Assembly: GCA_963836005.1 (NCBI GenBank)
Contig: CAWIHS010000001.1
Location: forward strand, 496,001-560,000
Length of the DNA stretch: 64,000 bases
DNA from: CAWIHS01 sp963836005
GTDB taxonomy: Bacteria > Pseudomonadota > Gammaproteobacteria > GRL18
Direction of reading: 5' to 3'
The notes under the pieces were generated by a model. That model made no database searches. It was not told the origin of the DNA and saw only the letters and a program-made list of their open reading frames with translations. The position numbers were made by a program, and so were the translations under genes. Below, piece after piece: positions 36,601 to 45,464 of the stretch; position 1 is the first letter of the stretch; each line of letters starts with the position of its first letter.

Positions 36601-39303
36601 ACCGCCCGATAGATAATCATTGCCATGATAATTTTCAGCCAGGTTAGAGGTATCGCCGAATAGAGTATCATCCCCTGCTCCGCCGTAAAGAATATCATCG
36701 TCACCTGCACCAATTATTTCATCATTCCCCTGCTCGCCAAACAGAGTATCTTTACCATGCTCAGTGCCATCCAGGGTATCAGAATCACCATGAAGCCAAT
36801 CATTGCCCTGCCCGCCATATAAAATGTCATTTTTGCCCTGGCCCAGCAGTGTATCTTCACCTTCATTGCCATATAGATAATCATCAGCCTGATTATCTAT
36901 TCCGGCATAATCGCCTTCGATATAGTCATTGCCCGTTCCCCCGAACAAGGTATCACTTTCACCCTGACCCCACAGCTTATCATCGCCTGAACCTCCTTCA
37001 AGCCAGTCTTTGCCGTGATATTGAGACTCCAGTTCAACAGCATCTCCGAGCAGCTGATCATTGCCTTCACCCCCAGAGAGCGTGTCATTCCCTCCTTCAC
37101 CCATTAATTCATCATCTCCAGACTCGCCTCGAAGGTCATCATCACCCTGTTCGTTGCCGGCAATATCTCCATCTCCGCGCAGCAAATCGTTATGTGTACC
37201 GCCATACAGAAGATCATTGCCTCCACCGCCTTTTAATATATCTTCACCTTCTCCGCCATCAATGACATCATTACCATGCATGACACTATCGACTTCAGCA
37301 CCATCACCAGAAAGAAAGTCATTGCCTGCTTGACCATAAATAACATCATCTCCTGCTTCAGCCAGCACCCAGTCATTACCGGCACCGGCATAGACAATGT
37401 CATCATAGTCACTTTCTACCATCAGCCGGCTGGTAGTATTGATAAAGGTTCTTACACCATCACTATCAGTATAATTCCACTCAGTATTACGTGCGCTAAT
37501 GTCCGAGTCTCCCATAATACTGTCATTACCGGAACCTGCATAAATAATGTCATTTCCAGCTCCGCCTGATAAGCCGTTTTCACCCGCACTGCCCACCAGC
37601 AGATCATTACCTTCACCGCCAGCGAGCCAGTCGCGGGTGAGAATAGTGGTATTTTCTGTCTCATTTAAGATATCCATGTAATCACCGATCCGGGTTGCAT
37701 ACACTCTATCATCCTGATCATCGCCCATTAAAATATCGCTGCCTTCACCTCCCTGTATCCAGTCTTGCCCCTCCATACCATTAACAACATCATCACCTTG
37801 ACCGGCGTCAATATCATCATCACCGCTCATTGCATTAATCGTATCCTGTCCCCCGCCGGATAATATAGAGTCATTACCATCACTGCCTTTAAGGATATCA
37901 TCCATAATCACAGGTTTTTCAGGATCAGTGCGCGGATTACCCAGATCATCATAGTTCACCTGAATACCGGCTTCGGCTTCATTGAAATCAATCCATTCAT
38001 AATCCCCGAGAATGCTGCGATCAGGAGGTGATTGTTCATAAACAATGGCGTCATACTCAAGCAGGCTGACTATTGAAGTTGATTTTTCAACATTTAAAAA
38101 TGAACCCTCCATTTCCTGGATTGGAACAAGATAAAAATCAATCAAAGAATCAACATTCACAAGGTCACTATAAGCGGGATAAAATATATCGATTTCAGCA
38201 CCTTGACTGCCCGGTTCAAGAATCATCTGATATTTGCCAAGTTCAGCGTCTATTGATTGTATATTGTCACCAGAAATAACTAACTGCTTTGAATCATGTA
38301 CTTTAATAAGTACAGCGAGATGTCTATGATAAACAGTTGATAGTGTGACTGAAATAGTATCAGCATGGTTCTCAATCAGGGTTAGATTTTCTGTGCTTAA
38401 TGTGGGCAGAGTACCTTTAACCAGAGCAGTCAATTGCTCCCATAAATACGCTGAAAAATCCAGCACAGGATCTATATTTGAAGTTAAGCTAAAATTAATG
38501 GCTTGTTCAATAAGCCTGTCAGGCATTCTTTCTCGCCAGGCCGGGGGCATTTCAAGCACGGCAGTGGTCCAGTTGAATGTTTCATCAATAGCAACCAGAG
38601 CCATCTGCACGGCAAGAGTCGCAGCAGCCAGTGGTTCAACTGCATGAACATCAGATAAATAGCTTATGATCTCCTCGAATGAGACTTTTGCCAGCTGTTC
38701 CCACGCAAGACCTCTAACAGCCCCGTCTGATGATTCGCTTAAACTTGTAAAAACAGCACTTAACAGTTCATCTAATGCACCTTCGGTTGCAATGCGGTCC
38801 TGAGCATCCATTGAGATGTAGGTATATACCACGCCTGCTATGGTCATAAAAATACGATGTGCAGCCTCATGACTATCAACACCTTCCGCAAGCATAAAAA
38901 AGCTGCTGAATTCTGCGGCCAGATTCTGCAGCCCCTGAATAGCTAAGGTGTCTGGTTTTTCTTCCGTTATGGAAGAAAATTCATCCAGATTAACGATGGT
39001 TTGTATACTGGACAGCAAATGAGCATCAATAAAATCCAGCTTTTGAGTGCCAACTTGATCGAGTTTATATGTTTTGCCGCCAATATGATCACCGCCTACA
39101 CGGGAAACCAGATCACCGCTAATAAAAAAATGAGCGCCTTCTATATCGGCTAAAATTTCTTCACGAAAAGGGGTTGTTCCAGGCAGATACTGAGTGAGTC
39201 CGTCATGACCAGCCAGGGCATTAAATGTAACGATATCAATAGGGACTGGTAATTTTTTGAGAGGATCATCAACGGGTCTATTGCTAGAGATATATTCATA
39301 CAT
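33280..39303 (-). CDS. RTX lipase, central piece (second of three frames)
   Basis: 2007 codons from the first ATG, but that ATG is internal: the frame reads through to about 39355 and there encodes IHFTGHSLGGALAQYA, the lipase serine elbow (GHSLGG). After the alpha/beta-hydrolase part comes a helical region (to about residue 420) and then more than 25 RTX nonapeptides in several blocks (for example GNDSILSGGGQDTI and GDDTLRGGQGND), interspersed with cadherin/Ig-like stretches (PENQFVDPEGDELTITI). The last 58 codons after LERLILQGE are out of frame. Large calcium-binding secreted enzyme or toxin. Confidence 0.85.
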   Translation of the reverse strand: MYEYISSNRPVDDPLKKLPVPIDIVTFNALAGHDGLTQYLPGTTPFREEILADIEGAHFFISGDLVSRVGGDHIGGKTYKLDQVGTQKLDFIDAHLLSSIQTIVNLDEFSSITEEKPDTLAIQGLQNLAAEFSSFFMLAEGVDSHEAAHRIFMTIAGVVYTYISMDAQDRIATEGALDELLSAVFTSLSESSDGAVRGLAWEQLAKVSFEEIISYLSDVHAVEPLAAATLAVQMALVAIDETFNWTTAVLEMPPAWRERMPDRLIEQAINFSLTSNIDPVLDFSAYLWEQLTALVKGTLPTLSTENLTLIENHADTISVTLSTVYHRHLAVLIKVHDSKQLVISGDNIQSIDAELGKYQMILEPGSQGAEIDIFYPAYSDLVNVDSLIDFYLVPIQEMEGSFLNVEKSTSIVSLLEYDAIVYEQSPPDRSILGDYEWIDFNEAEAGIQVNYDDLGNPRTDPEKPVIMDDILKGSDGNDSILSGGGQDTINAMSGDDDIDAGQGDDVVNGMEGQDWIQGGEGSDILMGDDQDDRVYATRIGDYMDILNETENTTILTRDWLAGGEGNDLLVGSAGENGLSGGAGNDIIYAGSGNDSIMGDSDISARNTEWNYTDSDGVRTFINTTSRLMVESDYDDIVYAGAGNDWVLAEAGDDVIYGQAGNDFLSGDGAEVDSVMHGNDVIDGGEGEDILKGGGGNDLLYGGTHNDLLRGDGDIAGNEQGDDDLRGESGDDELMGEGGNDTLSGGEGNDQLLGDAVELESQYHGKDWLEGGSGDDKLWGQGESDTLFGGTGNDYIEGDYAGIDNQADDYLYGNEGEDTLLGQGKNDILYGGQGNDWLHGDSDTLDGTEHGKDTLFGEQGNDEIIGAGDDDILYGGAGDDTLFGDTSNLAENYHGNDYLSGGNGNDTLDGGSGDDTLRGGQGNDHMAGGLGNDSYIYAQDDGHDLIKDDAGSDDRLKLEYLNADDVEFSRHNKDLQINNISKDGSIIIQDWFAEGLIENIDLSAITLDKAAVIRRLVSSVSEGGEGNDVLTGTSVNDNLIGNSGADSLEGGLGNDYLQGGMGNDAYYYELGSGTDIIDENLPAGIALADAGTISTGFDILVFGEGIFPLQLSAERVDTDDSNLVMGESANTGDLHIIINSNDRVIIKDWFSDPIIVGAATIETPRIERIVFADGTIWEQTQLQQFSQHQPINYAPSLNVDINDKILPVNELFQMTLPENQFVDPEGDELTITITQNDGLVLPQWLQYDAAARTLSGLPGENDAGIVTVSITAADAHDNKVTDSFKLNVGNLSDDITGSSLDDTINGSASNDRIKAGAGNDTIYGNDGSDYLYGGSGDDTFFADKNYGRHPGNDFLMGDEGNDVLYAGEGNDSLDGGAGNDALIGDQGSDKLYGGTGNDRLSGGHGDDAYFFTHDFGYDIVDDQNGLNQLILDQTYAPDQLSVHLDGRDLVLAVQNTPNQIRYKNYVVHNQSTAEVENPLQNLSVHFSDGTIWDSALLFSKLTLPAEDTISGSTSDDTYAVDSPYDQIIEQPDSGRDQVFSSASFTLPEHIENITLTGYVSTNATGNDLDNRLIGNSGHNILDGRAGENYSQGGAGDDLYIMHAGKVGTIIEQPGEGIDKISYEGGESELRGFVIPENVENLEVNYTSYSLYAANMKIYGNELQNAIHISSGYATYGEPVFFIYAEGGDDLISIGYSASYFLSGGTGDDTIRGGAGDDVISGDQGTDQLVGGRGQDTYYFNLGDGTSQQGSFIIDSPAGSLSNPIGNIIRFGEGIFAQDIVFEDAGEDLIVHYSLNDKVRVVDAANSTEVNIIDYYQFSDNTTFTHAQLKQLQEDVNIIQGTDADDYLTGTAENENLFGGKGNDELFASSGDDKLDGGSGDDRLYGQAGNDQLTAGEGNDLLNGGSGDDLMSGGMGNDRYYVDSGADLIEELPDAGDDRVYSTVDHHLGEHLERLILQGEQLCPVRVTAWITFFTAIARRMFLRVMTVMIDYMGVMEMIFCRVLRAMIS

Positions 39304-39326
39304 GGCATATTGAGCTAGTGCACCCC

Positions 39327-39659
39327 CTAAGGAATGGCCAGTAAAATGAATTTTTGTAGTACGTCAATGTCGTCAAGGAGCAGGTTAATATAATCGATGA
39401 TATCATTCTTTGTATCCTCCTCCCACTGATCCCAGCCCAGTTTGATATCTGCGTGCGCATCCTGCAGATCCTGCGTTCCGGCAAATGCCAGAATAGCTTC
39501 ACCCGTGGTTATATTCCTGAATGCAACGGCCTGAAAACCGTTGTTATTGCGGTCTTCAAATACCTTATCAAGCGCATAGCCTTCTGGTATATGGGTTAAA
39601 CCATTGCTGTAAACCGAATCCGATGCATCCAGCATCAGCTTATATTCTTCATGCGTCAT
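39327..39659 (-). CDS. RTX lipase, N-terminal piece (first of three frames)
   Basis: 110 codons. It begins MTHEEYKLMLDASDSVY and contains FRNITTGEAILAFAGTQDLQDAHADI, the oxyanion-region pattern of class 3 lipases. At a run of five A residues (complement of 39351-39355) one A appears to be missing. Restoring it joins VLQK directly to IHFTGHSLGG in the next frame. There is no N-terminal signal peptide, as expected for type I secretion. The piece on its own lacks the catalytic serine. Confidence 0.8.
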   Translation of the reverse strand: MTHEEYKLMLDASDSVYSNGLTHIPEGYALDKVFEDRNNNGFQAVAFRNITTGEAILAFAGTQDLQDAHADIKLGWDQWEEDTKNDIIDYINLLLDDIDVLQKFILLAIP

Positions 39660-39699
39660 TAAACACTCCTTGTTTTTTAACGTTTATATAACTTTTAAT

Positions 39700-39871
39700 G
39701 TAACTATTCAGCGTATCTAAGATTCTGCAAAAGTGATTTCTGTCAGGTGTTTGTGGAAGAAGTGTATGTGGCAAGGATGCCACATCCAAGCCTACATGGA
39801 TGTATTTACGGCGCCTTCTGGAATAAATACCTGACAGTAATCACGATCTGAAAAATACGCTGAATAGTTAT
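39700..39871. repeat. Inverted repeat of the TAACTATTCAGCGTATC family, copy 2
   Basis: Arms GTAACTATTCAGCGTATCT (39700-39718) and AATACGCTGAATAGTTA (about 39854-39870) match those of the 11599-11679 element. The 135-base centre is longer and holds an inner inverted pair (CTGTCAGGTGTTT / AAATACCTGACAG). It lies between the end of the propeller-like gene and the start of the RTX gene. Confidence 0.8.
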
Positions 39872-39874
39872 TTG

Positions 39875-40940
39875 TTAATTACAAATATTGATTACTTTTA
39901 AGGTTAATTCCTCACTCTTATTGGTAAAGTATGACAATCGATGTGCTATTGCTATTTTGCAGCCATCCGGCGAAACTTTGGCATGTGTTATCTTTCCCGT
40001 AATGACTTTAATGAACTGCTGATCCTTATATAAGTACCCCCCGGAATCGCCGGGACTGGTGCCGATATAATTATTATTGGTTATAAAAAGTCCCGGCCTG
40101 GTGGGGATCACATCAGGTGAGCTTGTCCAGGTAGTATAAGGTATACATTCTGAATAGCTATTTCCTGAATCAGGCTCCAACCACCAGGCTAATAAACAAC
40201 CGTTATCTGCCCATTGTTTTCTACTTTCAACATCGATAACATGCAGGCCAAAAGAAATAGATTTATTAAAAGGGCTATAAACCTGGTACTGGCCGGTAAC
40301 CAGTTTACCTCTTCTTAAGAAATTCAGTTTAATAATTTCTCCATTTTTATTTATTCAGAAAGACATTATCATAGCTTTCTATACCATGCCCCTGTAAACC
40401 AAAATCCAGATAGCCATGTTCTTCATGCAAAGGCACCCAGACATGATTTTCCATTGCTGCTGGACGTTGATTTAATTTACAGTCAAATTTATTTCTAGTA
40501 TAGCCATGTCGCCATATAGCACCTTCTTTATCGTTGTATACTTTTGTATAAAGTTTCTCATTTCCAATCAGACCTTCTTTCCAATTTTCGCCATATGGTT
40601 TTTCTTTGGTAATATTCAACTTGACTTTATAAGGATAATAGATATAACCATTAGAATAACAGGGCTGTCCCCCATTACCGTATGCTGTTATTACGTCTTC
40701 GTTGATATCCCATATATATATTTTAGCTTTTTTGGATTTCTCAGGATTAATGCCATAGGTCATAATGCGGTGATCATCCATCCAGTTCATCGCACTGCCC
40801 TCATCCCATAAACCTGAGTCAATGACCGTATACCGTTCACCTGGAACTGTTTGTTGCTTATTTTTTATATGCGCGCTCAAAAACCATACGCTCAAACCAA
40901 CCAAGAGCGGAATTAAAATTAAAATAAAACTTTTTTTCAT
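39875..40940 (-). pseudogene. Membrane-anchored beta-propeller-like protein, frameshifted
   Basis: Two frames make one protein of about 355 residues. The first, 40347-40940, starts MKKSFILILIPLLVGLSVW (membrane anchor or signal) and ends ...ESYDNVFLNK at TAA. The second is open from about 40345 to 39875 and continues NGEIIKLNFLRRG ... VITGKITHAKVSPDGCKIAIAH, a motif typical of TolB/WD40-like propeller blades. A +1 shift at AAATAAAAATGG (near 40345) joins them. It lies between the type I secretion genes and the RTX gene on the same strand, so it may belong to that operon. Function unknown. Confidence 0.6.
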
Positions 40941-41123
40941 AAAATCTCACTTTTAATATTATCGGAACTTGCCGAATCACTCTGCACAGCCATGTTATAT
41001 TGTTTCACTTTGGCATTGTATTCTTATCAATCCGGCAATTATCAACTTCATGTGGGTCAATAAATACTCAATTCTTAATATGTATTCTAGCTTAAGAACT
41101 AAGCTGTGATTATTCCTTGTATA

Positions 41124-42527
41124 TTATCTTTCTCGAATACTTTCCTGTTTGTAGCGCAGCAGTGGAGATAAAAAATATTCAATAATTCTGCGTTGTCCGG
41201 TCTTCATCTCCACCGTGACATTCATACCCGCTTGTAAATGTACTTTTTTATTACCGACCTGAATCCAGTCTTTATCCATGGCCACTCTGGCCAGAAATAA
41301 CAATCCTTTTTGCTGCGTATTTACAGCGTCCATTGACAGATAATCAATACTGCCGTTTATAACTCCGTACTTGGTGAAAGGAAAAGTTTCAACCTTGATT
41401 TCGGCCTGCTGGCTTTTATCCACAAAACCGATGTCTTTATTCTCAACCCAGGCTTCAATTTCTAACCCGCCGCTTTCCGGGACAATATGCATTAACTCCT
41501 GAGCCGGAGTGACCACAGCTCCGATCGTGTGTACATTAAGTTGATGGATGGTTCCTGAAATGGGCGCGATTAATTTTTGCTGCTTTTTCTGTTGTTCTAT
41601 TTTCACCAGTTCCTGCTGCAGATCATTTTCCTGTTGTTTAGCGCTCTGAAATTTTTCCAGGATGTTTGAGTGGGTTTCGTTTTTGAATACTTCAAGTTTT
41701 TGTCTGCTGGCTTCAATAGCTGCGGTTAATTCTTTTACCTTATGCCTGGCTGAAACCAGGTTGTATTTGTTTTCTATCTGTTCTTCTCTGACTTTCTCAT
41801 ACTGTTCATCAGCAATGTATTTATCTTTGGATAGTTTTTTTAAACCTTTAATACGTCTGTCGATAATCGGGATTATTTTTTCGAGTTTTTGAATCTCACT
41901 ATTTACCATCTCCAGCTCAGCCTGTTTTTGTTCTGTTTCGCTATTAATTGATTTACATTGCGCTAGAAAGCCCTGGTATTTTACCATGAGTTCCTGCTGT
42001 TCATATTTGATTTGCTGTTTATCCAGCCCCTGAAGTTCACCTATAGGTTCTGGCATCTGTTTTCCCTGTATAACTAGATGGTAATTTTCCCACATGACCC
42101 TGTTGAGTAAACTGTTTTGATATTCATGCAGCAATTTTTCATATTCCGCCTGACTGATCGTAGCATCAAATTCAATCAGCAAATCATTTTGTTTAACTTT
42201 TTGACCTTCTCTGACATGTAAAGCAATAATACTCGAAGTTGCTAATGGCTGAACAACTTTGTCGTGACCGCTGGAAATGATCTTTCCCTGCGCAACAGAT
42301 ACAATATCAATTTTTCCTAACGTTCCCCAGACAAGAGTGATGAGAAAAAACAGTATCAAAGTAAAAATTATTTTTCTAGCCAGAGGATTGGGCGGTGTTT
42401 CCTGAATTTCCAGCACTGCAGGCAAAAAGGCCAGTTCCTGACGAGTTCGTTGTGTCTGAGCACCCTGTTTATCTCTAGCCCGCCACGCTGCTTTTATGGT
42501 ATCAAAATATTTTAATAACAATTCCAT
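41124..42527 (-). CDS. HlyD-family type I secretion membrane fusion protein
   Basis: 467 residues. One membrane segment near residues 53-70 follows a short cytoplasmic N-terminus. Then come a lipoyl-like strand (VAQGKIISSGHDKVVQPLATSSI), a long coiled coil (about 130-310), a second half-motif (KLIAPISGTIHQLNVHTIGAVVTPAQELMHIVP) and a beta-barrel end with VTVEMKTGQRRIIEYFLSPL. This is the HlyD pattern. It bridges the ABC exporter to an outer-membrane TolC-type channel. Partner of the ABC gene 125 bases upstream. No tolC is in the window. Confidence 0.95.
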   Translation of the reverse strand: MELLLKYFDTIKAAWRARDKQGAQTQRTRQELAFLPAVLEIQETPPNPLARKIIFTLILFFLITLVWGTLGKIDIVSVAQGKIISSGHDKVVQPLATSSIIALHVREGQKVKQNDLLIEFDATISQAEYEKLLHEYQNSLLNRVMWENYHLVIQGKQMPEPIGELQGLDKQQIKYEQQELMVKYQGFLAQCKSINSETEQKQAELEMVNSEIQKLEKIIPIIDRRIKGLKKLSKDKYIADEQYEKVREEQIENKYNLVSARHKVKELTAAIEASRQKLEVFKNETHSNILEKFQSAKQQENDLQQELVKIEQQKKQQKLIAPISGTIHQLNVHTIGAVVTPAQELMHIVPESGGLEIEAWVENKDIGFVDKSQQAEIKVETFPFTKYGVINGSIDYLSMDAVNTQQKGLLFLARVAMDKDWIQVGNKKVHLQAGMNVTVEMKTGQRRIIEYFLSPLLRYKQESIRER

Positions 42528-42652
42528 CTGTTTTTATAATCCGTTATATTTTTGAATAAATCTTCCAGATTGCTGCTTTCAATCATAAGGTTTTAAGTAA
42601 AACTAGAGTCGCTACTCGACGCCTCTGCAGGAGTACTTGTCAGATTCTTACT

Positions 42653-44827
42653 TTAACCCATTTGAATTTTATGCAATCTGTAATAAACGCCCTGCTTTTT
42701 TAATAGTGTTTGATGCGTTCCCTGTTCAGCGACACCCCCATTGTCCATCACAATAATTCGATCACATTCGCGTATCGTTGACAGACGATGAGCGATAATG
42801 ATCACGGTTCTGTTTTTACAGATGAGTTTCATGTTCTTCTGAATCACCTGCTCTGATTCATAATCAAGCGCACTGGTCGCTTCATCAAAAATCAGTATCT
42901 GCGGATCACTGATCAGGGCACGGGCGATAGCTATTCTCTGGCGCTGTCCTCCGGACAAATTAGCACCATGCTCCCCCACGAGTGTGTCGTAACCTTGCTG
43001 CAGCTGGAGAATAAAATCATGGGCACCTGCCAGTTTAGCCGCCTCAATAACTCGATGTACGGATATCCCGGGTTCATGAATGGCAATATTCTCACGTATG
43101 GAGCGATTAAACAGAAAGTTTTCCTGCATCACTACGCCAACCCGCCTGCGCAGCCAGCTTCCTGAAACGACAGACAGATCAATACCATCAATACATACAC
43201 GTCCATGTTCCGGGGTATATAAGCGTTGTACCAGCTTGGCCAGAGTACTTTTGCCTGAACCTGATTTGCCGACAATGCCGACAACTTCACCGGCTGCTAT
43301 ATTCAGATCGAGCTGATCAATAATCATAGGACCATCAGGTCGATAGCGAAAGTTGATGCTTTCAAAGCCGATTTGTCCTTTGATCGCAGGCAGGGACAGC
43401 TTGCTTTGCCGCGAATTATTTTCTGGCGGCATATTCAGTATGTCACCCAGGCGCTGCATGGAAATACCGGCTTGTTGAAAATCCTGCCACAATTGCACCA
43501 GTCGCAAGATGGGGCCGCTGACCCTGGCAGAAAGCATGTTAAAAGCAATCAATTGACCAACCGTCAGTGCTCCGCTAATAACCAGATTTGCACCGAACCA
43601 GAGCGTCGTAACCATGACGATTTTATTGATTAAACTGGCGATCTGTGTCGATATATTACCTAAATTACTGGCCCTGAATGAAGCATTGACGTAACCGGCC
43701 AATTGCTCCCCCCAACGATTGTTCAGTTGAGGCTCAATGGCCATACTTTTAACCGTTTCAATGCCATTGATCGACTCAACCAGAAAGGCCTGATTTTCTG
43801 CCCCGCGTTTAAACTTATCGTTGAGCCGCTCGCGCAATATCGGAGTAATAAATACTGACAGCACGAGATACAGCGGGATAGAAGCAAGAATGATCCAGGT
43901 CAGAATGGGGCTATAGAAATACATAACGGCCAAAAAAACCACGGTAAAGAAGAGATCAATCACCACCGTCACCGCTGAACCGGTTAAAAAATTACGGATA
44001 TTTTCCAGTTCACGGACTCTGGCGACAGAATCACCCACACGCCTGGATTCAAAATAACTAATGGGTAATGCCAATAAGTGTTTAAACAGCTGCGCTCCCA
44101 GTATCACATCCATTTTATTGGTCGTGTGGCTAAACAGGTAGGTTCGTAATCCCGATAACACAATTTCAAATACCGACACCACCACCAGACCGAATGCCAG
44201 CACATCCAGGGTTGTAAAACCTTTGTGCACCAGTACCTTGTCAATAATGACCTGGAAAAAAAGCGGCGTGACCAGTGCCAGCAACTGGATAAAAAAAGAC
44301 GCCAGTAAGACTTCGCCAAGAAACTTGCGATACTTGATTATCACCGGTATAAACCAGCTGAAATCAAATTTACTGCTTTCACCCGCTTTCAGTTTGCGTC
44401 GCGTAAACAGGAGAATCTCACCACTCCATCGAGATTCCAATAATTCTTTGGTTATTATTTTTACCTGCGGTGACAGTGGATACTGGATCAGGATTTTTTC
44501 ATCATCCGCTTTGCCGATAATAAAATATTCACCATCATTGTCTTTGCCAATGGCCGGTAAGTTTAGTTTTTTGAGATCACTGAATTCACAGCGACTGGAT
44601 CTTGTTTTCAATCCAATCTGTTTAGCCGCACGTATCAGCGTCGGGGTGTCAAAGCATTTGTGCCTGCGGTTGAATTCATGCTGCAGCTGGGCAGGATCTA
44701 CGGCGATATCATGATATCTGGCAATTAATACCAGCGAGTGTAAGGCCGAATCAAAGGCAGGTGCCGTCCTGGTGTAGACGGAATGATCCAGTTGCGCATC
44801 GGGCGCAAGCGTAATACTATCATCCAT
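42653..44827 (-). CDS. Type I secretion ABC transporter, HlyB-like
   Basis: 724 residues. The N-terminus (about 10-140) is a C39-peptidase-like domain with no catalytic cysteine where one is expected (region SALHSLVLIARYHD), as in HlyB, where it binds the substrate rather than cuts. Five or six membrane segments follow (about 165-440). The ATPase domain has Walker A GKSGSGKST near residue 525, signature LSGGQRQR near 625 and Walker B LIFDEATSALD near 647. It exports RTX proteins with uncleaved C-terminal signals, so the RTX lipase downstream is the obvious substrate. Confidence 0.95.
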   Translation of the reverse strand: MDDSITLAPDAQLDHSVYTRTAPAFDSALHSLVLIARYHDIAVDPAQLQHEFNRRHKCFDTPTLIRAAKQIGLKTRSSRCEFSDLKKLNLPAIGKDNDGEYFIIGKADDEKILIQYPLSPQVKIITKELLESRWSGEILLFTRRKLKAGESSKFDFSWFIPVIIKYRKFLGEVLLASFFIQLLALVTPLFFQVIIDKVLVHKGFTTLDVLAFGLVVVSVFEIVLSGLRTYLFSHTTNKMDVILGAQLFKHLLALPISYFESRRVGDSVARVRELENIRNFLTGSAVTVVIDLFFTVVFLAVMYFYSPILTWIILASIPLYLVLSVFITPILRERLNDKFKRGAENQAFLVESINGIETVKSMAIEPQLNNRWGEQLAGYVNASFRASNLGNISTQIASLINKIVMVTTLWFGANLVISGALTVGQLIAFNMLSARVSGPILRLVQLWQDFQQAGISMQRLGDILNMPPENNSRQSKLSLPAIKGQIGFESINFRYRPDGPMIIDQLDLNIAAGEVVGIVGKSGSGKSTLAKLVQRLYTPEHGRVCIDGIDLSVVSGSWLRRRVGVVMQENFLFNRSIRENIAIHEPGISVHRVIEAAKLAGAHDFILQLQQGYDTLVGEHGANLSGGQRQRIAIARALISDPQILIFDEATSALDYESEQVIQKNMKLICKNRTVIIIAHRLSTIRECDRIIVMDNGGVAEQGTHQTLLKKQGVYYRLHKIQMG

Positions 44828-44932
44828 GATAGGTATTCCATAAAGTCCATTAAATCAGACAGAAATACTATAACATTGCTAAATTCTTCGCTATAGGAAA
44901 AGAATTACAAAAAGTGTTTAAGATCCGCCGCA

Positions 44933-45349
44933 TTATTCCTGCTTCTGACATGCAGGGCAAACCCCATATATATACAAACTGTGATCGGTCATTCGATAAC
45001 CAAATTTTTCCGCTATTTTACTTTGGCAGGACTCAATCGTCTGTTCATAAAACTCCTCGATCTGGCCGCATTTTTCACACACCAGATGATCATGATGAGA
45101 GCCTTGATCTAATTCAAATACCGAATGTCCACCTTCAAAGTGGTGCCTGTTCACCAGCCCTGCGGCTTCGAACTGGGTCAAAACCCGATAAACAGTTGCA
45201 AGCCCGACATCTTCACCCATATCCAGCAGTTTTTTATACACGTCTTCGGCGCTTACATGCCTCAATTCATCGACTTCCAGTAATTCCAGTATTTTCAGTC
45301 GAGGCAAGGTCGCTTTTAAACCGGCTTTTTTTAACTCAGAATTTTTCAT
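44933..45349 (-). CDS. fur: Ferric uptake regulator Fur
   Basis: 138 residues if started at the ATG complementary to 45347-45349 (MKNSELKKAGLKATLPR), which matches Pseudomonas-type Fur. An ATG three codons earlier sits closer to an AGAAGG ribosome site and is also possible, while the longest ORF adds 15 unlikely residues. Winged helix TLPRLKILELLEVDELRHVSAEDVYKKL, metal sites in GGHSVFELDQGSHHDHLVCEKCG, and a second CxxC (VCPACQ) near the end. Represses iron uptake genes when iron is plentiful. Divergent from bamE as in pseudomonads. Confidence 0.97.
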   Translation of the reverse strand: MKNSELKKAGLKATLPRLKILELLEVDELRHVSAEDVYKKLLDMGEDVGLATVYRVLTQFEAAGLVNRHHFEGGHSVFELDQGSHHDHLVCEKCGQIEEFYEQTIESCQSKIAEKFGYRMTDHSLYIYGVCPACQKQE

Positions 45350-45464
45350 TCTTTTCATAAACCTTCTGTATGAATGCATCCTGTAAATCAACAAGGGTGC
45401 TTTTATAGCAAGAATATTGTATTATCGCGGTCAGTAAAATTATTTTATAGTAAAAATCATCGAA

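Noticed and set aside
36849..37265. Plus-strand ORF rich in His, Leu and Arg
   Set aside because: It is the antisense shadow of the glycine/aspartate-rich RTX repeats, whose codon pattern keeps several frames open. Similar shadows at 33457-37664 were also dropped.
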